The notes: generated from the letters alone by a model not told the origin. A stretch of 64,000 bases of DNA from Dyella dinghuensis (GCF_003977615.1 NZ_RYZR01000007.1:434001-498000), one strand, 5' to 3'; shown: positions 21,359-31,111, counted from the stretch's first letter. A program made the numbers and translations.

Positions 21359-23959
21359 TCAATGTCCCGTGCCGCTCAATTTTGATGGCGGCTTGATCGC
21401 GTAAAGCAGCGCAGGCAGAAAGACAAAGGTGGCCAGCAATACCGCCACCAGACTGACCAACAGCATGCGTCCCATGCTTGCCATGCCCAGATCATGCGAA
21501 AGTGCGAGCGAGCCGAATGCAGTGCCCGTGGTGAGCGCGGAGAACAGCACGGCACGCGCTGATGCGGAGCTGACGAAGCGGCGCATACCTGCACGCCAGT
21601 TCATTACGAAGTACACATTGAACGAGACGCCTACGCCAAGCAGCAGCGGCAGCGAAATGATGTTGGCGTAGTTCACGGCCATGCCCATCGAGCGCGCAAG
21701 CAACGCCGTAAGCAGTGCGGACATGCCCAGCGTCAACAGCACGAGGCCAACATCGCGCAGACGGCGAATTGCGATCAGCAACACGATGGCAATGGCGATC
21801 GTGGCAAGCACGGCAGCTTGCTGGAACGCGCGCATGATCGTGTCGGCAGAGGCAATCGTCGTGACCGCGGGGCCGCCTGCATCCGGCGCGATGCGCTGCA
21901 CGGCTTCGACGAAGCGGCGCAATCCTGCCGTGTCTTCTTCCTTGACCGTGGGCGATACCTGGATACGGACGTCGCCGTTTGGACTCACCCAATCGCGCTT
22001 GATCGACTCCGGTAGCGTTTGCAGCGTCACCGGCTTGGCATCCAGCGCGTCGCGCAAGCTGTCGAGCTGATTGGGAAGGAAGCGGCTGACTGCCGCGTTC
22101 ATCGCCATCAGGCGATCATCGGACACTTTGGATAGCTTTTGTAATGCCGCATCGATACCGCGCAGGGGCGAATCGGGTGGCATCTCGGCATCCGCCTGAA
22201 CGATGGCATCGTGCGTGTCAGCAATTTCTGCGCGCAGTGCGGCCGCGGTCAGCGGTGGTGCAGAGGGGTCAACGTTGAGCGACGGCAACATCAATACCTG
22301 CGCCTGATCGAGCTGATCGAGCGAGGCTTGCTGATCCGGCGGCACGAAGGTCGCTGCCGAAATCACGGTGGAAACTTCCGGCAGCTTATCCAGCTTGTCA
22401 CTCAACTCGCGCGCGGTTTTCAGGTCCGGCACCATGATGTTGATGTTGAACGGGTTGGTGACTGGATTGTCGGCCAGGCTGCGCAGCGTGCGCATCGGCT
22501 CCGAATTCGGATCCTGCGTATTCAGCGGATTCGCATCGAACGGCAATCGCACCGCGCATACCAGGCCGATCAGCCCCAGCACCGCAAAGACCATCAGCAC
22601 GGGCTTGTTGTGATCGTGTAGCCACGAATCCAGGCTCGGGCCGAACGGCAACGCCATTTCCTTGCTCTGGCGCTTGGGCTTCATCAGGATCAGCAACGAA
22701 GGCAGCAGCGTGAGCGTGCAAACCAGTGCAATGCCCATGCCTACGCCAGCAATGGTGCCAAGTTCCGCAACGCCGACGAAGCTGGTCGGAGAGAAGGCAA
22801 GAAAGCCGCAAGCTGTCGCTGCTGCGGCAACGGCGATCTGCACACCCGACACGCGCGCGCCTGATGCAAGCGCCTGGGTGATTTCCGGATGACGCATGCG
22901 CTCATCGCGCAAGCGCACGGCGAACTGAATCCCGAAATCCACGGCCAGACCGATAAACAACACCGCAAACGCAACCGAGATAACGTTCAACGTACCGACG
23001 GCGAGCGCGGCAAAGCCGATGGTCAATGCAAAGCCGATCAGCAGCGTGATCAGAATCGGAATGATGCGGCGGAACGAATGCATCGCCAGATACAGCCACA
23101 AGGCGAGCAGCAACAGACTGACGACGGTGCTCAGCACGATACCTTTTGTCAGCGCGCCGAACTGCACATCGGCCAGGGCAACGGAGCCTGTGTAGTCGAT
23201 ACGTACACGGCCGCTCTTCACGTCGGGCAAACTGTCGCGAATACGTTCGAGTGCCTTGGTGGCTGCGCGGCCGGGTTGCAGTGAACCGTCTTCCAGCACC
23301 GGGTGGCTCAGCACCATGCGCACGTTGCCCGCTTGCTGCGTGACATCCGAGCCCAGCAGGTTCTGCCACGAGAGCGGAGTGGGATGCCCGTCGGCGGCGT
23401 CGTTGAGCACCGTCTGTAGCTGATCGAGCGCTGGTTTGTAGGGACTCAGGTCGGCGTGCTGAATGCGTACGCCGGCCGCCATTAGCGAAACGCCGTTGAG
23501 CAATCCGCGCGCCGAAGGATCGGAAGCGAGCGGCCCCAGCAGCGGTTGAGCATTCATCAGCGAATTGAGCAGCTTGCTCAGATCATCCGGACCAAGGAGC
23601 AGCAGACCTTCGTGACGGAAGAAGGGGTCGGCGTCGGGCCGGTAGACATCGATGAAGTGCTTTTTGTCCGCTTCCATCGCCTTGGCGAGTTGCGCCGCGG
23701 TTTCGTCGGATTCCTCCGGTGTTGCACCGCGCACCACGGCGACGAGCACATTGTTGAATTGCGGAAACTCGCGATCGAACGCCATCGCGTGTTGACGCCA
23801 CGGCAGTGTGCTGGCGAAGAGGTTGTCCGTGTTGGTATCCACGCTGAGGCGATCAGCGGCGATCCACACGCTGACTCCCGCCAGTGCGAAGAAGAAAATG
23901 ACGACAAAGACGGCGTAGCGCCGGCAGAAGTCGACAACGCGGACAATAAACTCAGTCAC
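21359..23959 (-). CDS. MMPL/RND-family transporter, HpnN-like
   Basis: Inner-membrane exporter of 866 residues. An N-terminal membrane helix (about 14-36) precedes a large periplasmic loop. A first block of about five helices includes the sterol-sensing-like LFIGLAVDFGIQFAVR segment. A second periplasmic loop and a final helix block end the protein, the classic duplicated RND/MMPL layout. The sequence most resembles HpnN, the hopanoid carrier to the outer membrane, but no hopanoid synthesis genes are visible. The start is placed at GTG 23959, 11 bases after GGAG. An upstream GTG at 23968 would leave only 2 bases. Confidence 0.8.
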   Translation of the reverse strand: MTEFIVRVVDFCRRYAVFVVIFFFALAGVSVWIAADRLSVDTNTDNLFASTLPWRQHAMAFDREFPQFNNVLVAVVRGATPEESDETAAQLAKAMEADKKHFIDVYRPDADPFFRHEGLLLLGPDDLSKLLNSLMNAQPLLGPLASDPSARGLLNGVSLMAAGVRIQHADLSPYKPALDQLQTVLNDAADGHPTPLSWQNLLGSDVTQQAGNVRMVLSHPVLEDGSLQPGRAATKALERIRDSLPDVKSGRVRIDYTGSVALADVQFGALTKGIVLSTVVSLLLLALWLYLAMHSFRRIIPILITLLIGFALTIGFAALAVGTLNVISVAFAVLFIGLAVDFGIQFAVRLRDERMRHPEITQALASGARVSGVQIAVAAAATACGFLAFSPTSFVGVAELGTIAGVGMGIALVCTLTLLPSLLILMKPKRQSKEMALPFGPSLDSWLHDHNKPVLMVFAVLGLIGLVCAVRLPFDANPLNTQDPNSEPMRTLRSLADNPVTNPFNINIMVPDLKTARELSDKLDKLPEVSTVISAATFVPPDQQASLDQLDQAQVLMLPSLNVDPSAPPLTAAALRAEIADTHDAIVQADAEMPPDSPLRGIDAALQKLSKVSDDRLMAMNAAVSRFLPNQLDSLRDALDAKPVTLQTLPESIKRDWVSPNGDVRIQVSPTVKEEDTAGLRRFVEAVQRIAPDAGGPAVTTIASADTIMRAFQQAAVLATIAIAIVLLIAIRRLRDVGLVLLTLGMSALLTALLARSMGMAVNYANIISLPLLLGVGVSFNVYFVMNWRAGMRRFVSSASARAVLFSALTTGTAFGSLALSHDLGMASMGRMLLVSLVAVLLATFVFLPALLYAIKPPSKLSGTGH

Positions 23960-24069
23960 GGGCCACACGGCTCCTTACTAGGTGGCAAAACAGTTGTTGC
24001 ATGGGCGCGTTGTCTCGCGTGAGTCAAACGCATGCAACCCTCACAGTCATTTGTGCCTGCTGTTTTTAA

Positions 24070-24106
24070 GGGCTGTAGGTGTCAATCGGCTTTCGCCTTA
24101 CAGCCC
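24070..24106 (-). other. Structured hairpin in the dxs-exporter spacer
   Basis: Read on the minus strand, GGGCTGTA pairs with TACAGCCC (24070-24077 with 24099-24106), enclosing a small GGC-GAAA-GCC hairpin. It lies about 110 nt upstream of the exporter start, between the dxs terminator and that gene. It could be a leader structure. I could not match it to a known riboswitch. Confidence 0.4.
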
Positions 24107-24111
24107 CGCCA

Positions 24112-24153
24112 TAAAATCAAACGGCCAGCGTGCAGGTATTTGCATGCTGGCCG
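24112..24153 (-). terminator. Rho-independent terminator after dxs
   Basis: On the minus strand, a 13-bp stem with one G-T pair (CGGCCAGC-type arms at 24122-24134 and 24141-24153) and a 6-base loop is followed by the T-rich TTTGATTTT. It lies 20 bases beyond the dxs stop. Confidence 0.8.
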
Positions 24154-24172
24154 CGTCGCAATACCTGACGCA

Positions 24173-25966
24173 TCACGCGCTCGCCTGGCTCAGCGAGCCC
24201 GCTTTGGGAAATCGGGTAAGAATGGCTTGACGTATCCCCGGCAGATCCAGGCCCGCCTCGCTCAAAACCTCTTCGCGCGTGCCATGTTCCAGATACACGT
24301 CGGGGAGTCCCAGGTGCAGGATGGGCAATGTTACACCGTGGGCGGCCAGACATTCGGCTACGGCGCTGCCCGCGCCACCGGCCACGGCGTTGTCTTCGAT
24401 TGTGACGAAACCGTCATGATCCTTGGCAAGCTCAAGGATCAGCGCTTCGTCGAGCGGTTTCACAAACCGCATATTGACCAAGGTGGCGTCGAGTTCGGCC
24501 GCCACTTCGGCAGCGGGTGCCAGCATCGCGCCGAAGCTCAGGATGGCGATGCCGCGACCGCGCCGGCGCATATCGGCTTTGCCGATGGGCATCGTTTCGA
24601 GGTTCTTGTTGATGACGGCACCTGGGCCTCCGCCGCGCGGATAGCGAATGGCCGCCGGGCCGTTGTGACGAAACCCGGTCGTCAACATCACGCGGCATTC
24701 GTTCTCATCGGCGGGTGCCATGATCACCATGTTTGGCAGGCAGCGCAGAAAGGTGAGATCGAAACTGCCTGCATGTGTGGCGCCATCCGGGCCTACGACG
24801 CCGGCGCGATCGATCGCGAACGTCACGTCGAGATTTTGCAGCGCGACGTCGTGCACTGCTTGATCGTAGGCGCGCTGCAGAAACGTGGAATAAATCGCCA
24901 CCACGGGTTTGCCGCCTTCGCATGCCATGCCCGCAGCAAGCGTGACCGCGTGTTGCTCGGCAATCGCCACATCGAAATAGCGATCGGGATATTCCTTGGA
25001 AAATCGCACCAGTCCCGAGCCTTCGCGCATCGCGGGCGTAATGCCGAACAGCTGCGGATCGTCCGCCGCCATGTCGCACAGCCAATCGCTGAAAACGTCG
25101 GAGTAGGTGGGTTTGGACGCGCCCGTTTTCTTCACCACGCCTGCGTTCGGATCGAATGGACTGACCGCGTGATATTCGATCTGCGCCTGTTCTGCCGGCG
25201 CGTAACCTTTGCCTTTGGTCGTGATCACATGCAGAAGTTGCGGACCCGGTACGTCTTTCAGTGTGCGCAACGCTTTCAGCAATTGCGCCATGTCGTGGCC
25301 ATCGATAGGGCCGGTGTAATGGAACCCTAAGTCTTCGAACACAGTGCTCGGCACCGATACATCGGCAGATGGCGCGCGACCCGTCATGCGTGCCAATGCG
25401 CCGACGTTTTCGCTGATCGACATGCCGTTGTCGTTGAACACGACCAGCATGTTCGCACCGACATTGCCACCGTGATTCAGGGCTTCGAACGCCATGCCGG
25501 CGGTCATTGCGCCATCGCCGATCACAGCAATGAATTTGCGTTGATCGCCTTTGCGTTGCGCGGCAATCGCCATGCCCAATGCAGCGGAAATCGAGGTGGA
25601 AGAGTGACCGACACCGAACGTGTCGTACTCGCTTTCCTCGCGCCGCGGGAAAGGAGCCAGGCCATCTTTTTTCTTGATGGTGGTGATGCGATCGCGCCGG
25701 CCGGTGAGGATCTTGTGCGGATAGCACTGGTGGCCCACGTCCCAGACCAGCCGGTCGTGTGGCGTGTCGAAAACATGATGCAACGCAACAGTCAGCTCGA
25801 CGACACCCAGCCCAGCCCCGAAATGGCCGCCAGAACTGGCTACGGCCTCGATCAGATAGCCACGCAGCTCGTCGGCCAGCACGGGAAGTTCTTCATCGGG
25901 GAGGCGGCGCAGGTCTGCCGGGGAGTCGATCGTGGACAGATGCGGGTAGCGAGACAAATCAATCAT
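24173..25966 (-). CDS. dxs: 1-deoxy-D-xylulose-5-phosphate synthase
   Basis: Thiamine-diphosphate enzyme that condenses pyruvate and glyceraldehyde-3-phosphate, the first step of the MEP isoprenoid pathway. The 597 residues cover the transketolase-type N-terminal domain (catalytic His in [11 protein letters not shown]; ThDP/Mg motif [10 protein letters not shown] to FNDNGMS), the pyrimidine-binding domain (AIAEQHAV) and the C-terminal domain (VTIEDN). The start is ATG 25966 ([10 protein letters not shown]). The open frame reaches 26083, but the extra residues come from a palindromic intergenic repeat. The ribosome-binding site is weak. It neighbours an HpnN-like exporter, a link through isoprenoid/hopanoid metabolism that is only suggestive. 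Confidence 0.94.
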   Translation of the reverse strand: MIDLSRYPHLSTIDSPADLRRLPDEELPVLADELRGYLIEAVASSGGHFGAGLGVVELTVALHHVFDTPHDRLVWDVGHQCYPHKILTGRRDRITTIKKKDGLAPFPRREESEYDTFGVGHSSTSISAALGMAIAAQRKGDQRKFIAVIGDGAMTAGMAFEALNHGGNVGANMLVVFNDNGMSISENVGALARMTGRAPSADVSVPSTVFEDLGFHYTGPIDGHDMAQLLKALRTLKDVPGPQLLHVITTKGKGYAPAEQAQIEYHAVSPFDPNAGVVKKTGASKPTYSDVFSDWLCDMAADDPQLFGITPAMREGSGLVRFSKEYPDRYFDVAIAEQHAVTLAAGMACEGGKPVVAIYSTFLQRAYDQAVHDVALQNLDVTFAIDRAGVVGPDGATHAGSFDLTFLRCLPNMVIMAPADENECRVMLTTGFRHNGPAAIRYPRGGGPGAVINKNLETMPIGKADMRRRGRGIAILSFGAMLAPAAEVAAELDATLVNMRFVKPLDEALILELAKDHDGFVTIEDNAVAGGAGSAVAECLAAHGVTLPILHLGLPDVYLEHGTREEVLSEAGLDLPGIRQAILTRFPKAGSLSQASA

Positions 25967-25989
25967 CTGGGTATTGTTGGCCCTACGCC

Positions 25990-26152
25990 GGAGAGGGGCA
26001 AGGGCAGCGCGGTAAGCCCCTCTCCCTCCGGGAGGGGTTGGGGTGCGGGTGCGCTCAGAGCGAGAAGTGCATAGCTTGCGCAAGACTTCAACGCGCCCGC
26101 TTCGCCCGAACCCTTACCCGCCTGCCGGGCACCCTCTCCCAGTGGGAGAGGG
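25990..26152. repeat. GC-rich palindromic intergenic repeat (REPIN-like)
   Basis: Two imperfect palindromes face each other. One is a GGAGAGGGG...CCCCTCTCC block with CCTCCGGGAGG at 25990-26040. The other is CCCTCTCCCA-G-TGGGAGAGGG at 26132-26152. About 90 bp separate them. It lies between dxs and the HNH gene and resembles the short non-coding palindromic elements of many gammaproteobacteria. Confidence 0.65.
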
Positions 26153-26172
26153 ATCAGTCTGGAAAGTCTTTC

Positions 26173-26772
26173 TCAGGCCATTGCGTCGCGACGATTGCGC
26201 GGCAGATGACTGACCAGGAATTCCATTTGGTCGGCAAGGATATTGCGGTTGGAGAGAATCAAATGCTCCACCCAGCTCGGTCGATAAGGCACCGCCAGCA
26301 GCGGCATGTTCGCTTCCTGCGGCGTGCGGCTGCCCTTCTTCAAATTGCAGTGCAAACACGCGCTCACTACGTTTTCCCATTCGTCACGACCGCGCTTGGA
26401 AATCGGCAGGACGTGGTCGCGTGTAAGCTCTCCACGGCTGAAGCGTTCACCGCAATACAGGCACAGATAACGATCGCGCCCAAAAAGGGCGCTGTTGGTA
26501 AGGGCTGGGGCGGGGTCGATCGCGTGATCTCGACAGTGACCGGTACTGGCGACGATCGGATGAAGATGGATCTGGCTCTGCTTGCCCAGCACGCGGTTAT
26601 GGCCGCCGTGCACAGTGAGGCACGGTGCGCCGAGGGTCCAGGCCACCGCTTCGCGAACGTAGAGGCAAACGGCATCTTGCCAGCTGATCCAGTCGAGAAT
26701 CCTGCCGGCGGCGTCCAGCGACAGCACGCGGGTCGAGTTCAGATCGGCCCGATTAGGCACTTCCATAAGCAT
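26173..26772 (-). CDS. HNH endonuclease-domain protein
   Basis: 199 residues. The C-terminal half carries a zinc-stabilised HNH nuclease fold: CLYC (Cys104, Cys107), the DH pair in LTRDHVLPISKRGRDEWENVV (His120, Asn135) and CLHC (Cys139, Cys142). The N-terminal 95 residues have no motif I recognise. ATG 26772 has GGA about 8 bases upstream. No restriction-modification or phage genes are adjacent, so this is probably the chromosomally conserved stand-alone HNH type. Its biological substrate is unknown. Confidence 0.85.
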   Translation of the reverse strand: MLMEVPNRADLNSTRVLSLDAAGRILDWISWQDAVCLYVREAVAWTLGAPCLTVHGGHNRVLGKQSQIHLHPIVASTGHCRDHAIDPAPALTNSALFGRDRYLCLYCGERFSRGELTRDHVLPISKRGRDEWENVVSACLHCNLKKGSRTPQEANMPLLAVPYRPSWVEHLILSNRNILADQMEFLVSHLPRNRRDAMA

Positions 26773-27028
26773 GCGTTTCGTCCTTCACCCTATAGCGAAA
26801 GAGCGCCCGATCCATGCAGCGGTGCTCGGTTGAGCCCGAGCATAGACCAAATTGATTGCAAATCGCATGCAAATAGCGGCTGCGGCCCACAAAAAAGCCA
26901 GTTTTCTTGGCTATTCGCCCCTGGAACCGGGCGCTGATATAGTGGTTATTCATCTATAGACCCGGCGCCGGGTTTGGGAGGGGGAGCCTGGGTGGCGACC
27001 CCGGCACGGCGGGGCAGAGGTAAGTAAC
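26773..27028 (+). promoter_or_regulatory. Upstream region of the SapC-family gene with palindrome and direct repeats
   Basis: It contains a perfect 14-bp palindrome ACCCGGCGCCGGGT at 26960-26973 and two TGCAAAT direct repeats 11 bp apart (26857-26863 and 26868-26874). An extended -10-like TGATATAGT occurs at 26935-26943. These are candidate operators; no matching regulator is identified. The opposite strand carries the HNH start region. Confidence 0.45.
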
Positions 27029-27790
27029 GTGGCTGAAGTACTTTTCTACGAGCGTCCTGTGCCGCTCAATCGCACCGCTCACAAGGATCTGCGCATCAAG
27101 GCGTTGCAGAACCTCAAGTTCACGCATAACGTGCACTCGGTGCCGTTGACGAGCTCGGAGTTCCCGGCGGCTGGGCGCGACATTCCGATCTTGTTCGCCG
27201 GTCCCGACATTGCCAATTCAGGTCCGATGGCACTGCTGGGTCTGCGCGCAAGCGAAAACCTTTTTGTGGATATCGATGGCCAGTGGGCGCCGGGTGTGTA
27301 CATCCCCGCCTTCGTGCGCCGCTATCCGTTCGTGCTGGCGGAAAAGCCGGCCGGCACCGAAGGCGATGACTTCACCGTGTTCCTCGACGAAGCCTATGAA
27401 GGTTTCGACGACAAGGAAGGTGAGCGCCTGTTCAAGGAAGACGGCACCGAAACCGAGATGCTGAGCAACGCCGTGCGCTTCCTCGGCGAATTCCAGCAGC
27501 ACGTCGCACGCACCAAGCAATTCATGGACGATCTGCGCAAGTACGAACTGCTCGAACCCCGCAACATTCGCATGGAGCGCAACGGCAACGTGCTCAACCT
27601 CAACGGCCTGTTTGTGGTCAACGAAGAAAAGCTGCGCAAGCTCGATGCCGAGACCGTGCACAGGTTCGTCGCCGACGGCACGATGGCATGGATCTATGCG
27701 CACCTGCTGTCGTTGGGCAATATCGACCGCGTGGGCCAGCGTCTTGCCCAGCGTGAAGAAGCCGAAGCGGCGAACAAGACCAAGAACTAA
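27029..27790 (+). CDS. SapC-family protein
   Basis: 253 residues, soluble-looking. The start is GTG 27029, 8 bases after an AGAGG. Sequence features (YERPVPLNRTAHKDLRIK, VPLTSSEFPAAGRDIPI, NLFVDIDGQWAPGVYIP, FRRYPF-like VRRYPFVL) match the SapC domain family of proteobacteria. The name comes from a peptide-resistance locus, but this family is distinct from ABC-type SapC permeases and its biochemical role is unestablished. In related bacteria it often lies beside TonB-dependent receptors; none is adjacent here. A terminator follows. Confidence 0.85.
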   Translation: MAEVLFYERPVPLNRTAHKDLRIKALQNLKFTHNVHSVPLTSSEFPAAGRDIPILFAGPDIANSGPMALLGLRASENLFVDIDGQWAPGVYIPAFVRRYPFVLAEKPAGTEGDDFTVFLDEAYEGFDDKEGERLFKEDGTETEMLSNAVRFLGEFQQHVARTKQFMDDLRKYELLEPRNIRMERNGNVLNLNGLFVVNEEKLRKLDAETVHRFVADGTMAWIYAHLLSLGNIDRVGQRLAQREEAEAANKTKN

Positions 27791-27810
27791 TCGCCTTTCG
27801 TGCGATGGTG

Positions 27811-27837
27811 AAAAAGCCGCCCAATGGGCGGTTTTTT
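27811..27837 (+). terminator. Rho-independent terminator after the SapC-family gene
   Basis: CCGCCC (27817-27822) pairs with GGGCGG (27826-27831) around a 3-base loop. The stem is extended by A residues on the left and T residues on the right (T run 27832-27837). Confidence 0.85.
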
Positions 27838-27891
27838 CTTTTCAATGGCGCAGGCCTAAGATGAAGACGCCCACCTCATATGGAGGTCTTT

Positions 27892-28239
27892 ATGCGCTAT
27901 CACGGCAGCTGTCACTGCGGACGCATCGCGTACGACGTCGAAGGCGAGCTGACGCAAGTCATCGAATGCAATTGCTCGCACTGCAGCAGAAAGGGATTCT
28001 TGTTTTGGTTCGTGCCGCGCGAACAATTGACGCTCACGACGCCCGAATCCGATATGTCCCAATACACCTTCAACAAACATGTGATCCGGCATCAGTTCTG
28101 TCCCAGCTGCGGATGTGCACCTGTCAGTTTCGGGACAGGGCCGGACGGCAAGGCCGTGGCCGCAGTGAACGTTCGGTGCCTGGAAAATGTGGATGTTGAC
28201 GGTCTGGAACACGTGCCGGTCGATGGGCGTAGTTTCTGA
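27892..28239 (+). CDS. GFA-family (glutathione-dependent formaldehyde-activating-like) zinc protein
   Basis: 115 residues. Cysteine pairs in GSCHCG, ECNCSHC and CPSCGC match the zinc-binding core of the GFA/CENP-V family. Members range from Gfa-type glutathione binding to unknown functions, so no reaction is assigned. The start is ATG 27892 because GGAGG at 27882-27886 lies 5 bases upstream. An ATG at 27880 would overlap that site. Confidence 0.85.
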   Translation: MRYHGSCHCGRIAYDVEGELTQVIECNCSHCSRKGFLFWFVPREQLTLTTPESDMSQYTFNKHVIRHQFCPSCGCAPVSFGTGPDGKAVAAVNVRCLENVDVDGLEHVPVDGRSF

Positions 28240-28330
28240 TACGGAATACGTTGACGGGCTTCACAACTGCCCGGGCGCTTAAACCTGCTACCTTTCATTC
28301 CAACATCCCGCGAGAGGTAGGAGTGTCTGC

Positions 28331-31102
28331 ATGAGCCTTCACCGCACGACCCGCGTTGTGGCATGGCTGATTGCCACGTCTGTTTCACTATCGCTCGTGT
28401 CGTGCGTGGAGACCCAGCCCAAAGGGGGTGTGCCGGGGGATGCGCGCTTTGAATTTTTGACGCCCTCGCTCGTGCGTATGGAATATTCGCCCAGCGGCAC
28501 ATTTGTCGACGTGCCGACGGCGGTGGTGCAAAAGCGTGATTGGCCGGCTGTACCGGTGACGTCGACCAAGAAAGACGGTTGGCTGATTCTCGACAGCAGT
28601 GCGATGACGTTGCGTTACAAACTTCATTCCGGCCCGTTCACCGCCGATAATTTGAAAGTCACCTGGAAAAACGCTGGCGGTGCACATAACTGGCAGCCGG
28701 GTGACGTCGACACGCAAAACCTCGGCGGACTCACGTATTCGCTCGATCACGTCAGTCAGGACAATTTGCCGAAGGACGATCGGGACAGTCCCGTCAACGA
28801 CATTATTCCCGGTATCGCGATCCCGCTGGAAAAAGCCAAGCCGGGTTTGTTGAGCCGTAGCGGCTATGCCTTTATCGACGACAGCCATACGCCCTTGTGG
28901 AACGCGCAAAAAAACTGGATACAACCCCGCGCGCAGCCTTACGGCCAGGACTGGTATCTCTTCACCTACTATCACGATTACCAGAGCGTCTTTAACGAGT
29001 ACGCACAACTGTGCGGCCCGATTCCGATGATCCCGCGTTACACGTTGGGCACATGGATCACCGATTTCAATTTCGAATATTTCCCGAACACGGCCGAATC
29101 GCGGCAGCCTGACTTTGAGCGTTACAACCAGCAGCATCTCGAAGAGGAGCTATCACGGCTGCGCGAAAACCACATTCCTTTCGACACGCTGGTGCTGGAC
29201 TTCGCATGGCACAACTACGGTTGGGATGGCGGCTACGACTGGAGTCCGCTGATTCCTCATCCGGACAAATTCATGAAGTGGCTGCACGATCGCGGCATCA
29301 AGGTGAGCCTCAACGATCATCCGGGCTACGCCGGTACCGAGGAGAGCATTCTTTCCCATAGCGACAGTCATGCATCGGAAGTGCTGCAGGATATGGGGCG
29401 GCCGCAACCGCTCACGCCAACGGTCGATATCGATATTGGCAAGACGTGGAAGTTTTCCACCGACCCACAAGATCAAGGCATGAGCGAGCAGTGGTACGCC
29501 GTCGATCATAAGGACGGCCGCTGGAAACACATTCGCACCGACGAGCCATGGCAGGCGCAGGGCTTCAAGAGTTACGACGGCGTGGCGTGGTACCGCACTT
29601 CGTTCAAACTGCCGGCATCTGCCAGTGGGTCGCTTTATCTGTGGCTGGGCGAAGTCGGTAAATCGTATCGCGTGTTCGTCAACGGGCAGGAGGTCAAGCA
29701 CAGCGAGGTGCAGTGGCCCAATCGTTTGACGTATGCCGACATCACGCCGTTAGTGAAAGCTGGAACCAAGAACGAAATCGCGTTGCGCGTGGAGTCGGGT
29801 GAGCAGGGCGGCGGCATTCTGGGCGGCCCGGTAGCCATTCGCGATGTCGCGCCGCCCGGCCGCATTGCTTTCGATCTGTCCGATCAGAAGCAGGCCGACG
29901 TTTTCATGCGTGATCTGCACGCGCCGCTTATGCAGGCCGGCGTAAACGTGTGGTGGGTCGACGGCGGCGGCGGTGCTGCCGACATGCCCGGTCTCAATAA
30001 GCAGCTGTGGACCAACAAGGTTTTCTACGACTTCACTCAGCAAGTTTCCGGGCAGCGCGGTTTTATTCTCAGCCGATACGGCGATTGGGGCAGCGAACGG
30101 TATCCCGCCTTCTTCACCGGCGATACGTATTCGGAATGGCCGGTGCTTGCGTACGAAGTCGCTTTCACGGCGCGTGGTGGCAACGTGCTGGTGCCTTATA
30201 TCAGCCATGACATTGGCGGATTCCACGGCGCGAAAATCGATTTCGATCTCTATGCGCGCTGGATCGAATTCGGCACCTTCAGCCCCATCCTGCGCATGCA
30301 CAGCGCACACGCCAATCCCAAGGAAGGCAATGTGCGCATGCCATGGGAATACGGCAACAAGGGCGTTGCGCTGATGAGGAAGTACTTCACGTTGCGCACG
30401 CAGCTGATTCCGTACGTCTACAGCTATACGTGGCAGGCGCATACGCAATCCATGCCGTTGTTGCGGCCGCTTTATCTGGAATATCCCGATCTGGAAGAGG
30501 CCTACCAGCAGTCGCATGAATATTTCTTTGGCGATGACATGCTGGTTGCGCCCGTGCTCGATGCAAGCGGCAATCGCACCGTGTATTTGCCACCGGGCGA
30601 ATGGATCGATTTCTTTACCGGCAAGCACCATGACGGTGGCGCGTCATTCACGACGCACTACGCTGTGGACGAGACGCCAGTATTTGTCCGCGAAGGCGCC
30701 ATCGTTCCAGAGCAGCCGGTGAGCGATTATTCCAACGCGAAGCCGCTCGACACCGTTATCGTCAATGTCTACGGCTCAGGACACGGTGACTTCAATCTAT
30801 ACGAAGACGACGGCATTTCGCTTGCGTACGCGCAAGGCCAGTATGCGACGACGGCGATGCACTACGTCACCAACAAGGATGGGACGCATCAGCTTGTCAT
30901 TGCGCCGACCAAGGGCACGTATGCGAACCAGCCGCAGGCACGTGCTTACGAACTGCTCATTCATGCGACGGAAAAACCGCAGTCGATCACTGCTGACGGT
31001 CAGACGATCTCGCACTGGACCTGGTATCCCGAGGATGGGACTACACTCGTGACGCTGCCTTCGCAAAGCATACGCAATGGTGTGAGCGTTTCCTGGCAAT
31101 AG
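28331..31102 (+). CDS. GH31-family alpha-glycosidase lipoprotein with an inserted beta-sandwich domain
   Basis: 923 residues. The signal peptide ends in a lipobox (LVSC, Cys25), so the enzyme is probably a periplasmic or outer-membrane lipoprotein. An N-terminal beta-sandwich is followed by a GH31 (beta/alpha)8 barrel. Candidate nucleophile Asp544 is in VWWVDGG and acid/base Asp627 in ISHDIGGF. Between early barrel strands (about residues 370-506) sits a GH2-like sugar-binding jelly-roll (WYRTSFKLP...VFVNGQEV). The C-terminal part (about 730-923) has a DUF5110-like beta domain. Substrate could be an alpha-glucoside or alpha-xyloside; specificity cannot be read. It converges on the cytochrome gene with a 9-bp gap. 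Confidence 0.88.
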   Translation: MSLHRTTRVVAWLIATSVSLSLVSCVETQPKGGVPGDARFEFLTPSLVRMEYSPSGTFVDVPTAVVQKRDWPAVPVTSTKKDGWLILDSSAMTLRYKLHSGPFTADNLKVTWKNAGGAHNWQPGDVDTQNLGGLTYSLDHVSQDNLPKDDRDSPVNDIIPGIAIPLEKAKPGLLSRSGYAFIDDSHTPLWNAQKNWIQPRAQPYGQDWYLFTYYHDYQSVFNEYAQLCGPIPMIPRYTLGTWITDFNFEYFPNTAESRQPDFERYNQQHLEEELSRLRENHIPFDTLVLDFAWHNYGWDGGYDWSPLIPHPDKFMKWLHDRGIKVSLNDHPGYAGTEESILSHSDSHASEVLQDMGRPQPLTPTVDIDIGKTWKFSTDPQDQGMSEQWYAVDHKDGRWKHIRTDEPWQAQGFKSYDGVAWYRTSFKLPASASGSLYLWLGEVGKSYRVFVNGQEVKHSEVQWPNRLTYADITPLVKAGTKNEIALRVESGEQGGGILGGPVAIRDVAPPGRIAFDLSDQKQADVFMRDLHAPLMQAGVNVWWVDGGGGAADMPGLNKQLWTNKVFYDFTQQVSGQRGFILSRYGDWGSERYPAFFTGDTYSEWPVLAYEVAFTARGGNVLVPYISHDIGGFHGAKIDFDLYARWIEFGTFSPILRMHSAHANPKEGNVRMPWEYGNKGVALMRKYFTLRTQLIPYVYSYTWQAHTQSMPLLRPLYLEYPDLEEAYQQSHEYFFGDDMLVAPVLDASGNRTVYLPPGEWIDFFTGKHHDGGASFTTHYAVDETPVFVREGAIVPEQPVSDYSNAKPLDTVIVNVYGSGHGDFNLYEDDGISLAYAQGQYATTAMHYVTNKDGTHQLVIAPTKGTYANQPQARAYELLIHATEKPQSITADGQTISHWTWYPEDGTTLVTLPSQSIRNGVSVSWQ

Positions 31103-31111
31103 TGATCGACG

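Noticed and set aside
25967-26083. 39-residue N-terminal extension of Dxs
   Set aside because: The sequence comes from a palindromic intergenic repeat and is unlike Dxs; homology begins at MIDLSRYP.
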